Positions 1-5,369 of a DNA stretch of 13,312 nt are shown one piece after another. The notes beneath the pieces were generated by a model that saw only the letters and a list, made by a program, of their open reading frames with translations, was not told the DNA's origin and ran no database searches. Source of the DNA: an uncultured Eubacteriales bacterium (GTDB lineage Bacteria; Bacillota; Clostridia; Oscillospirales; Oscillospiraceae); contig CATJWA010000367.1 of NCBI GenBank assembly GCA_949744025.1, positions 1 through 13,312 of the forward strand. Reading direction: 5' to 3'. Positions within the stretch are counted from its first letter, which is position 1; every line of letters begins with the position of its first letter. The position numbers and the translations under genes were made by a program.

Positions 1-50
1 GCGGCGAAAACTGCGCCGGACAGGGAATTTCTTCGCTTTTCGGGCCGGAC

Positions 51-168
51 CCGCTTCGCTGGGCTTCGTCGTCGCAAGCTCCATATCTCTCGCTTCCGGC
101 TAAAGCCGAAAGCTCGCTCATTGCGCTGCTCCTCCTTTCCCATACGAACCCGCTACGCTGGGCTTCGT
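51..168. repeat. Near-perfect 19-nt direct repeat (51-69 and 150-168)
   Basis: Positions 51-69 and 150-168 carry the same 19-nt word, CCGCTTCGCTGGGCTTCGT, with a single T-to-A change at the sixth base of the second copy. The second copy sits inside a hairpin with perfect 10-bp arms, CCCATACGAA (139-148) and TTCGTATGGG (164-173). Between the copies, 91-112 forms another imperfect stem (about 10 bp, one mismatch). I see no gene between 1 and 276. The function is unknown; it resembles decayed GC-rich interspersed repeats. Confidence 0.6.
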
Positions 169-218
169 ATGGGGGAACACGGGGGATTCTTTTGCGTTTT
201 GCTGACGGGGACTTATTT

Positions 219-246
219 GCACTGCCTGACGGCAGTGCTTCTTTTT
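219..246 (+). terminator. Terminator-like hairpin in front of the thioesterase gene
   Basis: GCACTGCC (219-226), loop TGAC, GGCAGTGC (231-238) form a perfect 8-bp stem followed by TTCTTTTT, the classic intrinsic terminator layout on the plus strand. It ends about 30 nt before the start codon at 277. It may terminate a transcript entering from the left or act as a leader attenuator. I found no convincing promoter between it and the gene. Confidence 0.7.
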
Positions 247-276
247 AATATTACAGTACATAAGGAGGCACAAAGA

Positions 277-978
277 ATGTACGATTTTTCGGCGCGGGTG
301 AGATACAGTGAGACGGACGGGACAGGGCGGCTGAGCATTGCCGGGCTGCTCAACTACTTTCAGGACTGCGCCACCTTTCACAGCACCGACAGCGGGCTGC
401 CCATCAGCGAGCTGAGGCGGCGCGGGATGGTTTGGGTGCTCACGGGCTGGCAGGTTGTTATCTCGCGTATGCCGGACTTCGGGGAAAACGTGAAAATAAC
501 AACAAATCCATACGCCATCGGCGGCTTTATCGGGAAAAGAAACTTTCTGCTCGAGACCTCCGGCGGCGAGCGGCTGGCCATCGCCAACTCCGTGTGGACC
601 ATGCTTGACCCCGAGGGGCGGCCCACGCATGTGGCGGACGACATCGGTCCTAAATACGGAGCCGGCGAGCCGTTTGAGATGGACTACGCCGCGCGGCGGA
701 TACGGTTCGAGGGCGAATACGAGCTCTGCGAGGCCATACCCGTGACGCGGCACATGCTCGACACGAACGGGCACGTAAACAACACGCAGTACGTAGCGCT
801 CGCGGCGGACCTGCTCCCGCGCGGGCCCGACTGCCGCCAGCTTCGCGTGGAGTACAAGAAGGCTGCCGTCGCGGGCGAGACGCTGTATCCGCGGCTGTAC
901 GCCAGCGGCGGGCGGCACACCGTTGTGATGACCGACGGCGGGGGAAAGACCTATGCCGCGGCGGAGTTTTCGTATTAG
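277..978 (+). CDS. Acyl-ACP thioesterase (FatA/FatB-like, hotdog fold)
   Basis: A 233-residue cytoplasmic enzyme that should hydrolyse acyl-ACP to free fatty acid and ACP. The start is the ATG at 277, eight bases after a perfect AAGGAGG (262-268); an in-frame ATG at 121 lacks a ribosome site and would put the terminator hairpin inside the gene. The N-terminal hotdog begins at residues 9-36 (RYSETDGTGRLS...NYFQD), and the family-typical TNPYAIGGFIGKRNF segment is at 76-90. The second hotdog starts around residue 150 and carries DTNGHVNNTQY (162-172), the conserved Asp/Asn/His catalytic motif of this family. The length is normal for bacterial members. It appears to be a single-gene unit with its own downstream terminator. 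Substrate chain length cannot be read from the sequence. The family call is firm; the physiological role is inferred. Confidence 0.92.
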   Translation: MYDFSARVRYSETDGTGRLSIAGLLNYFQDCATFHSTDSGLPISELRRRGMVWVLTGWQVVISRMPDFGENVKITTNPYAIGGFIGKRNFLLETSGGERLAIANSVWTMLDPEGRPTHVADDIGPKYGAGEPFEMDYAARRIRFEGEYELCEAIPVTRHMLDTNGHVNNTQYVALAADLLPRGPDCRQLRVEYKKAAVAGETLYPRLYASGGRHTVVMTDGGGKTYAAAEFSY

Positions 979-1027
979 TCGAGAAAGCCGAGCCCCTGCG
1001 CGGGGCTGCACTCCAAAAACAGGCTAA

Positions 1028-1065
1028 GGCAGGGCAAACACTTGCGGTTTGCCCTGCCCTTTTTA
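1028..1065 (+). terminator. Rho-independent terminator of the thioesterase gene
   Basis: Perfect 12-bp arms GGCAGGGCAAAC (1028-1039) and GTTTGCCCTGCC (1047-1058) with a 7-nt loop, followed by CTTTTTATA. A smaller stem, AGCCCC/GGGGCT (991-1007), lies between it and the stop codon. On the opposite strand the T-run is poorer, so it serves mainly the plus-strand gene but may also slow transcripts leaving the GNAT gene. Confidence 0.88.
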
Positions 1066-1120
1066 TACGGCTGATTCAGCGAATCCGTCTGCTAAACAGG
1101 GAGATAAAACGGAAGCCGTG

Positions 1121-1645
1121 TCAGCCGATTCCAAATTCTTTCGCATATTTTACGGTTCCGCGAATAACGGGGGCGTCTTTTTTTATTTTACAGGCCATAA
1201 AGTTTTCACGCGGAACATCAAACGGCGGTTTTATGCCAAATTCTTCGGCCGGCCGGTATCCCGCTCTCGGATAGTATTTTTCACTGCCCAGCACAATCGA
1301 ATACCCATAGCCTAATTCCCGCGCGATTTTATGTCCCTGTCTGATTAAGGCGGTTCCAATCCCACTTCTTTGATATTTAGGAAGAACAGACAAAGGCGCC
1401 AGCGCTAAAACCTCATTGTCCCCGACCCAGGCTTTTGTAAACATGATATGACCCGCAATTTTCCCATCCACTTCGGCAACCAAAGATAAATCCGGAATAA
1501 ACGCCGCTCCTTTTCTCAGCGCGTTTACCAAATCATGCTCATTTCCGTCAGAGTGCGCGGCGCTGTCAAACGCGGCCTTGACCACAGAATATATTATTTC
1601 ACGGTCTCCGGCTTCTTCTTTCCTTATGAGTAAGGTAATTCCCAT
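1121..1645 (-). CDS. GNAT-family N-acetyltransferase (YhbS-like)
   Basis: A 174-residue single-domain GNAT protein that should transfer acetyl from acetyl-CoA to an unknown amine. The acetyl-CoA pyrophosphate loop is visible as the stretch YQRSGIGTALIRQGHKIA, preceded by the beta-strand LALAPLSVLP. The later VLGSEKYYPRAGY and FGIKPPFDVP segments are typical of the YhbS group. The chosen ATG (1645) has AAGGG about 7 nt upstream; an alternative ATG at 1669 overlaps the stop of the preceding gene (ATGACTACTGA). It is the last gene of the minus-strand run after the zinc-ribbon gene. Sampled stretches are about 42-55% GC against 53-63% in neighbouring genes, suggesting later acquisition. The family call is firm; the substrate is not known. 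Confidence 0.9.
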   Translation of the reverse strand: MGITLLIRKEEAGDREIIYSVVKAAFDSAAHSDGNEHDLVNALRKGAAFIPDLSLVAEVDGKIAGHIMFTKAWVGDNEVLALAPLSVLPKYQRSGIGTALIRQGHKIARELGYGYSIVLGSEKYYPRAGYRPAEEFGIKPPFDVPRENFMACKIKKDAPVIRGTVKYAKEFGIG

Positions 1646-1658
1646 AGGGCTGCCCTTT

Positions 1659-1910
1659 TCAGTAGTCATAATAAATAAGCTGCTTGCACTTACGACATTT
1701 CTTGTTGCCGGTTCCAAACCACTGGGGCGTGGTGGTGAAGGCGGTGCAGTAGGGACAGCGCAGGCGGGTCAGCTTTACGACTACCGCGGCAAGAAGCAGG
1801 GCAAAGCCGGGCACTATGGGTATATATGTTTCCGCCATTACGCCGGCAAAGGCCAGCAGCAGGCCGGCGGTCATAAGAGCGATGCTTATCCTCGCCCATT
1901 TCCGCGACAT
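1659..1910 (-). CDS. Small zinc-ribbon membrane protein
   Basis: An 83-residue protein with two predicted membrane segments (about residues 6-25, rich in Ala/Leu, and 32-47, IPIVPGFALLLAAVVV), then a short cytosolic tail holding a CPYC...CRKC four-cysteine zinc knuckle. The tail ends in KQLIYYDY. The ATG start at 1910 lies 5 nt after the asnA stop, with GAGG just ahead; a GTG at 1919 overlapping that stop, or a GTG at 1946, are alternatives. The spacing suggests translational coupling to asnA. No function is recognised; small membrane proteins with a zinc-ribbon tail are common in Clostridia and mostly uncharacterised. The gene is supported by its paired CxxC motifs and tight packing. Confidence 0.75.
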   Translation of the reverse strand: MSRKWARISIALMTAGLLLAFAGVMAETYIPIVPGFALLLAAVVVKLTRLRCPYCTAFTTTPQWFGTGNKKCRKCKQLIYYDY

Positions 1911-1915
1911 CTTCC

Positions 1916-2929
1916 TCACAGCAGCATCACTCCCCTCTCCCGGCACAGGCGGTGGGTCTCCTCCGTCCAGACACTGGCCTGCACCTCACCTATATGCGCC
2001 TTGCCCAGCAGCAGCATGGACAGGCGAGACTGGCCGATGCCGCCGCCGATGGTCTGGGGCAGCTCGCCGGCAAGGAGCATACGATGGTACAGCAGGCCGC
2101 GGCGGTCGTCACAGCCGGCTTCGGTGAGCTGGCGGTCCAGAGACTCGGGGTTGACGCGGATGCCCATGGAGCTGAGCTCAAAGGCGCAGCCGAGCAGCCC
2201 GTTCCAGAAGATTATGTCGCCGTTGAGGTCCCAGTCGTCATAGTCGGGGCTGCGTCCGTCATGCTTGCTTCCGGACAGCAGGCGGCCGCCTATGCCCATG
2301 ACGAACACCGTGCCGTACTCTCTCGCGGCTATATTCTCGCGCTCCTTCGGCGTCTTGTCGGGATACCTGTCCTCAAGCTCCTGGGCGCTTATGAACGTAA
2401 CCTCGGGGTTTACTGCGTCTACGGCCGTAAGCTTGGGGTAGATGGCCTGCATGGTGCTCTGCGTGTCGCACACGGCCTTGACGATATCCCTGACCGCGGC
2501 CTTGAGATAGTCAAGATTGCGGTCGCTGTCGTTTATGACCTTTTCCCAGTCCCACTGGTCAACGTAGATGGAGTGGAGATTATCCAGCACGTCCTCGTCG
2601 CGGCGTATCGCGTTCATGTCGGTATACAGCCCTTTGCCGGGGTAGAAGCCGTAGCGGTGCAGGGCCATGCGCTTCCACTTGGCCAGAGACTGGACCACCT
2701 GCGCGCTGGTGCCGGTGCATTTGACCTGAAACTCCACGGGGCGCTCAACGCCGTTGAGATTGTCGTTCAGGCCCGTATGCTCCTCGACAAACAGGGGCGC
2801 GGATACGCGGTGGATATTCAGCGCCGCGGACAGATTGTCCTCAAAAAGGCGCTTGAGCAGGCCTATGGCCTTCTGCGTGTCGTACACGCCTAAAATTGTT
2901 TTATAGCCCTCGGGAATAAATGAATCCAT
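1916..2929 (-). CDS. asnA: Aspartate-ammonia ligase (asparagine synthetase A)
   Basis: A 337-residue class II aminoacyl-tRNA-synthetase-like enzyme that makes asparagine from aspartate, ammonia and ATP in the cytoplasm. It matches the AsnA family along its length: VSAPLF (42-47), SLAKWKRMAL (81-90), YTDMNAIRRDE (102-112), HSIYVDQWDWEK (119-130) and the C-terminal GGGIGQSRLSMLLLGKAHIG, the class II motif 3 region. The length agrees with E. coli AsnA (330 residues). The start ATG follows AAGGAG by about 7 nt. It lies 21 nt downstream of the DUF4364 gene, so the two are likely co-transcribed. Nothing appears truncated. This is one of the most secure calls in the window. Confidence 0.97.
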   Translation of the reverse strand: MDSFIPEGYKTILGVYDTQKAIGLLKRLFEDNLSAALNIHRVSAPLFVEEHTGLNDNLNGVERPVEFQVKCTGTSAQVVQSLAKWKRMALHRYGFYPGKGLYTDMNAIRRDEDVLDNLHSIYVDQWDWEKVINDSDRNLDYLKAAVRDIVKAVCDTQSTMQAIYPKLTAVDAVNPEVTFISAQELEDRYPDKTPKERENIAAREYGTVFVMGIGGRLLSGSKHDGRSPDYDDWDLNGDIIFWNGLLGCAFELSSMGIRVNPESLDRQLTEAGCDDRRGLLYHRMLLAGELPQTIGGGIGQSRLSMLLLGKAHIGEVQASVWTEETHRLCRERGVMLL

Positions 2930-2950
2930 CAGTTTTCTCCTTATACTGTA

Positions 2951-3475
2951 TCAGTCCTCTGAAAGCTCCGTGATAAAGCGGTTGTAATACTCCTCCGCCT
3001 TTTTTCTGAAGCTGCGCTCTATCTTCTCCGCCTGCTCCTCGCTGGCGGCGAGTATTTTCAGGTCAAATATGCTGCCTATGCCGTCCGACAGCGCAAGGTA
3101 CACGGTAACTCCGCCCTTGCCGGGCTCGTGGTTGGCAAGAATCATCGCCTCGCGGCGCATCGCCTCGGCCACGGGGGCCGTTACCCTGTCGGCCTTCATA
3201 CGCACGGAATACGGCAGGCTGTCGGCAAGTATCTCGCAGTTGCGGCTGCCCTTGGCGGTTATCAGGCAGCCCTCGTCCGTCTCATCGACCTGGGAATTTT
3301 CAATAAGCTCGCAAAGGCACTGCTTGTAATCAAAGTAGCCTATGCCGCCGTCTATCAGCACAAGGTCGGCCAGCTTCTCGGCATCTATGCGCGACGGCAG
3401 CCGGTGCAGCACGTAGAGTATGAGCACCTTTGTATCAAGCTTGTCGTGAATAAAGCCAAAGCGTTGTTCCGTCAC
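2951..3475 (-). CDS. DUF4364 family protein
   Basis: A 174-residue protein of the clostridial DUF4364 family. The N-terminal third (FGFIHDKLDTKVLILYVLHRLP...IDAEKLADLVL) looks like a winged-helix fold, so a DNA-binding or regulatory role is possible, but no function is established to my knowledge. The C-terminal half is a mixed alpha/beta region ending in a charged helix. I chose the GTG at 3475 because GGGGAGGG lies 7 nt upstream and the family normally begins just before FGFIHDKL. An in-frame ATG at 3526 also has a fine site (GGAGGGG), but it would add 17 residues unlike the family and would overlap the TATAAT box at 3518-3523. It heads the run containing asnA. Confidence 0.85.
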   Translation of the reverse strand: MTEQRFGFIHDKLDTKVLILYVLHRLPSRIDAEKLADLVLIDGGIGYFDYKQCLCELIENSQVDETDEGCLITAKGSRNCEILADSLPYSVRMKADRVTAPVAEAMRREAMILANHEPGKGGVTVYLALSDGIGSIFDLKILAASEEQAEKIERSFRKKAEEYYNRFITELSED

Positions 3476-3517
3476 CGCGGAGCCCTCCCCTCGTCCGTAT
3501 TTTTCTACCGGACAAAC

Positions 3518-3546
3518 ATTATACATCATTTCCCCTCCTACGTACA
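3518..3546 (-). promoter_or_regulatory. Candidate promoter for the DUF4364-asnA run
   Basis: On the minus strand a perfect TATAAT lies at 3523-3518, with a weak -35 (TGTACG, 3546-3541; 3 of 6 matches) at 17-nt spacing. A start near 3511 would give a leader of about 36 nt containing GGGGAGGG ahead of the GTG at 3475. The poor -35 limits confidence. Confidence 0.45.
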
Positions 3547-3598
3547 GCCTTTTCTTTGCCCCGAGAGATAAATTTTCTACACATAAGCCATTTTCGCG

Positions 3599-3606
3599 CA
3601 TAGACT
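3599..3606 (+). promoter_or_regulatory. Possible sporulation sigma (SigE/SigK-type) -10 element
   Basis: CATAGACT fits the CATANNNT -10 pattern used by mother-cell sigma factors and is placed to give a leader of about 25 nt before the ATG at 3638, with AGGAGG at 3625-3630. No clear -35 was found, and an 8-base pattern is weak evidence alone. Confidence 0.2.
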
Positions 3607-3637
3607 GTACTGAACAAACATTTTAGGAGGTTAAAAC

Positions 3638-4438
3638 ATGCCGGACATGGTTTTGCCGGGGCCCGTGGAGAACAATTCCTGCTGCGCCCTGAACGTGAAC
3701 ATACATACCAGCAAGATATTCGACTGCTGCCGTGATAAGGACTGTGTGGAGGATTTGAGGGTCTATCCCACCGTCAGCTCCCAGGCCCTCATAAACTGCG
3801 CGCTGAGCGTGCGTCCCAGCTCCGCGGTGCTGCTTGGCGCGGACGTGAACGTTGACCCCATCAGCTTCAACCGCGGCTACTACACCGTGGATGTGACCTT
3901 CTTCTACCGCGTGACGGGAAACACCTTCCCCGGCGGCAGCGAGGTGACGGGCCTTGCGGTATTCGACAAGAGGGTGATACTTTTCGGCAGCGAGGGCACC
4001 GTGAAGGTATTTTCCTCCGGCGACCCCTGCTCCGTCTGCCCGGGGCCGAGCTCCGACAGCCCGACCGCCTATGTCGAGGCGGTGGACCCGATTGCACTGA
4101 ACATGAAGGTGCTCGAGTGCGACGCCTGCCCCGCGCCCGACTGCGAGATGCCCGCCGTTCCCGCCTGCATCATTGAGGCCATCGGCGAGGAGCTTGTCAT
4201 GAGCGGCACCGGCAGAAGGCTTTACGCCACGCTCGGACAGTTCTCCATTATCCGTTTGGAGCGCGACACCCAGCTCAAGCTTTGCGACGTGTCCTACTTC
4301 TTCCCGGATAAGGAGTGCGCCGGTTCCTCCAGCGAGGACGATCCCTGCGCGCTTTTCGGCAAGGTCGCCTTCCCCGTGGAGGAGTTCTTCCCGCCGGACA
4401 GCATGTGCGAGAGAAGCGATTACAAGGACCTTGTGTGA
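3638..4438 (+). CDS. Cysteine-rich conserved hypothetical protein
   Basis: A 266-residue soluble protein with no signal peptide or membrane segment. The ATG at 3638 follows AGGAGG by 7 nt. It has 16 cysteines, many paired: CC at 15-16 and 30-31, C36, C131/C134, C161/C164/C169, C177, C216, C227, C237 and C257. The middle is beta-rich (ISFNRGYYTVDVTFFYRV, 75-92; KRVILFGSEGTVKVFSS, 111-127), and a second similar block, RLYATLGQFSIIRLERD, is at 194-210. I recall similar unnamed proteins in Ruminococcaceae but no characterised member. The clustered cysteines suggest metal binding or disulfide cross-linking, as in spore surface proteins; that is inference, weakly supported by the CATANNNT element upstream. 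It is divergent from the asnA run and monocistronic. Confidence 0.85.
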   Translation: MPDMVLPGPVENNSCCALNVNIHTSKIFDCCRDKDCVEDLRVYPTVSSQALINCALSVRPSSAVLLGADVNVDPISFNRGYYTVDVTFFYRVTGNTFPGGSEVTGLAVFDKRVILFGSEGTVKVFSSGDPCSVCPGPSSDSPTAYVEAVDPIALNMKVLECDACPAPDCEMPAVPACIIEAIGEELVMSGTGRRLYATLGQFSIIRLERDTQLKLCDVSYFFPDKECAGSSSEDDPCALFGKVAFPVEEFFPPDSMCERSDYKDLV

Positions 4439-4439
4439 C

Positions 4440-4486
4440 TCAAAGAACATCTCCCCTCAGCAAAGCTGAGGGGAGATGTTCTTTGA
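4440..4486. repeat. Perfect 22-bp-arm hairpin abutting the stop codon
   Basis: Arms 4440-4461 and 4465-4486 are exact reverse complements around a 3-nt AAA loop; the core is CATCTCCCCTCAGC / GCTGAGGGGAGATG. The stem starts 2 nt after the TGA of the cysteine-rich gene. No U-run follows on either strand beyond TTCTTT inside the arm, so it is not a canonical terminator but would protect or end the mRNA 3' end. Stems built on CTCCCCTCAG are, as I recall, a recurrent interspersed type in Ruminococcaceae genomes. Confidence 0.85.
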
Positions 4487-4514
4487 AAAGGATTCGCTTC
4501 GTTTCGCGCCTTTG

Positions 4515-4553
4515 TTGCCTTTCCCTCTCCGCTTTGCGGGGAGGGAGAGGCAA
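4515..4553 (+). repeat. 18-bp-arm hairpin with two G-U pairs
   Basis: Arms 4515-4532 and 4536-4553 pair fully around a TTT loop. Two of the 18 pairs are T-G (4521/4547 and 4528/4540), which are wobble pairs in plus-strand RNA but A-C mismatches in minus-strand RNA. The structure is therefore best read as an RNA hairpin of a plus-strand transcript. Confidence 0.75.
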
Positions 4554-4577
4554 GTCGACGCGCACTTCGCGCAGAGT

Positions 4578-4610
4578 GTTTTTTCTGAGGCGCATGTCCC
4601 CAGAAAAAAC
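4578..4610. repeat. Inverted repeat with T6/A6 arms
   Basis: GTTTTTTCTG (4578-4587) and CAGAAAAAAC (4601-4610) are exact reverse complements. After one A-C mismatch, GG (4589-4590) can pair with CC (4598-4599), leaving a 7-nt loop. It is third in the row of inverted repeats between the convergent genes. Confidence 0.65.
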
Positions 4611-4623
4611 GAATTTTACTTTA

Positions 4624-4645
4624 TTTCGCGCCTGCGGGCGCGAAA
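4624..4645. repeat. 9-bp GC-rich hairpin
   Basis: TTTCGCGCC (4624-4632) and GGCGCGAAA (4637-4645) pair perfectly around TGCG. No T-run follows on either strand. It is fourth in the row of inverted repeats. Confidence 0.65.
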
Positions 4646-4676
4646 CTCTGCGAGGCTTTTGGATAGTCTCAGCCGG

Positions 4677-4691
4677 AGAGAAAATTTCTCT
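4677..4691. repeat. Short inverted repeat near the end of the acetyltransferase gene
   Basis: AGAGAAA (4677-4683) and TTTCTCT (4685-4691) are reverse complements, and GCCG (4672-4675) and CGGC (4693-4696) can extend the stem across one bulged base. It lies 8-13 nt beyond the stop codon of the minus-strand acetyltransferase gene. No T-run was seen. Confidence 0.45.
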
Positions 4692-4703
4692 ACGGCTTTC
4701 TTC

Positions 4704-5366
4704 TTATTTTATCTCCACTATCTCCCCCGCGCTTTTGTACACGCTCAGCGGCGGGACACAGCCGCGGACGCAGCTTACGGGGTAGACGCGGCTGCCGCGG
4801 CCGACTACCGTGCCGGGGTTGAGCACGGTATTGCAGCCTATCTCCACGTTGTCGCCGAGTATGGCTCCGAATTTTTTGCGGCCGGTTTCCATGCGTTCGG
4901 AGCCGTTTTTAACCACAACGGGAAGCTTGTCGCTTTTCACGTTCGAGGTTATGGAACCCGCGCCCATATGGGCCTTGAAGCCGAGTATGGAGTCACCGAC
5001 GTAGTTATAGTGCGGGGTCTGCACGCCGTCGAACAGCACGGCGTTTTTCAGCTCCACGGAGTTGCCCACCACGGCGTTTTTGCCCACTACGGCGCTGCCG
5101 CGGATAAAGGCTCCGTGGCGCACCTGCGCGCCGTGGTCGATGATGCATGGGCCGTGAATGTAAGCCGACTCAAAGACCTCGGCGTCCCGCGCTATCCATA
5201 TATTTTCCCCGCGGCGCTCGTATTCGCTCTCCGGCAGCGTGGGGCCGAGCTCAAGGATGAAGCCCTCTATCCGTTCAAGGGCCTGCCAGGGGTATGTCAG
5301 CCCGTCAAAGAGCCGGGCGGCTACGGTTTTGCTCAGGTCGAGCAGGCTGCTTATCTCAAGCTCCAT
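4704..5366 (-). CDS. GlmU-like left-handed beta-helix acetyltransferase (no uridylyltransferase domain)
   Basis: A 220-residue protein: a helical N-terminal stretch (1-45), then hexapeptide repeats of a left-handed beta-helix (about 55-190). The region ELKNAVLFDGVQTPHYNYVG (105-124), followed by GAGSITSN (135-142), aligns with the acetyl-transfer site of GlmU. K107, H119, Y122 and N142 match E. coli GlmU K351, H363 (catalytic base), Y366 and N386; the Tyr after that Asn is Val here. The N-terminal nucleotidyltransferase domain of GlmU is absent, with no G-X-G-T-R motif. Its ATG lies 3 nt after the glmM stop, with AGGAGG (5375-5380) inside the end of glmM, so it is translated with glmM. The likely role is acetylation of glucosamine-1-phosphate. 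Homologues are often labelled UDP-GlcNAc pyrophosphorylase, which this sequence alone does not support. Confidence 0.82.
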   Translation of the reverse strand: MELEISSLLDLSKTVAARLFDGLTYPWQALERIEGFILELGPTLPESEYERRGENIWIARDAEVFESAYIHGPCIIDHGAQVRHGAFIRGSAVVGKNAVVGNSVELKNAVLFDGVQTPHYNYVGDSILGFKAHMGAGSITSNVKSDKLPVVVKNGSERMETGRKKFGAILGDNVEIGCNTVLNPGTVVGRGSRVYPVSCVRGCVPPLSVYKSAGEIVEIK

Positions 5367-5369
5367 CTC

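Noticed and set aside
121..276. N-terminal extension of the thioesterase from ATG 121
   Set aside because: It has no ribosome site and would place the terminator hairpin inside the coding region; the residues are unlike the family.
1952..2893. 313-codon open frame on the plus strand
   Set aside because: It is fully antisense to asnA, which is unmistakable on the minus strand.
4421..4435. DYKDLV at the C-terminus of the cysteine-rich protein, resembling the start of a FLAG tag
   Set aside because: Only four residues match, with no further aspartates; it is a chance similarity in a natural gene.
4440..4696. CRISPR array or integron-type array in the hairpin cluster
   Set aside because: The five inverted repeats differ from each other in sequence and length, so there is no direct-repeat/spacer periodicity and no cas or integrase gene nearby.
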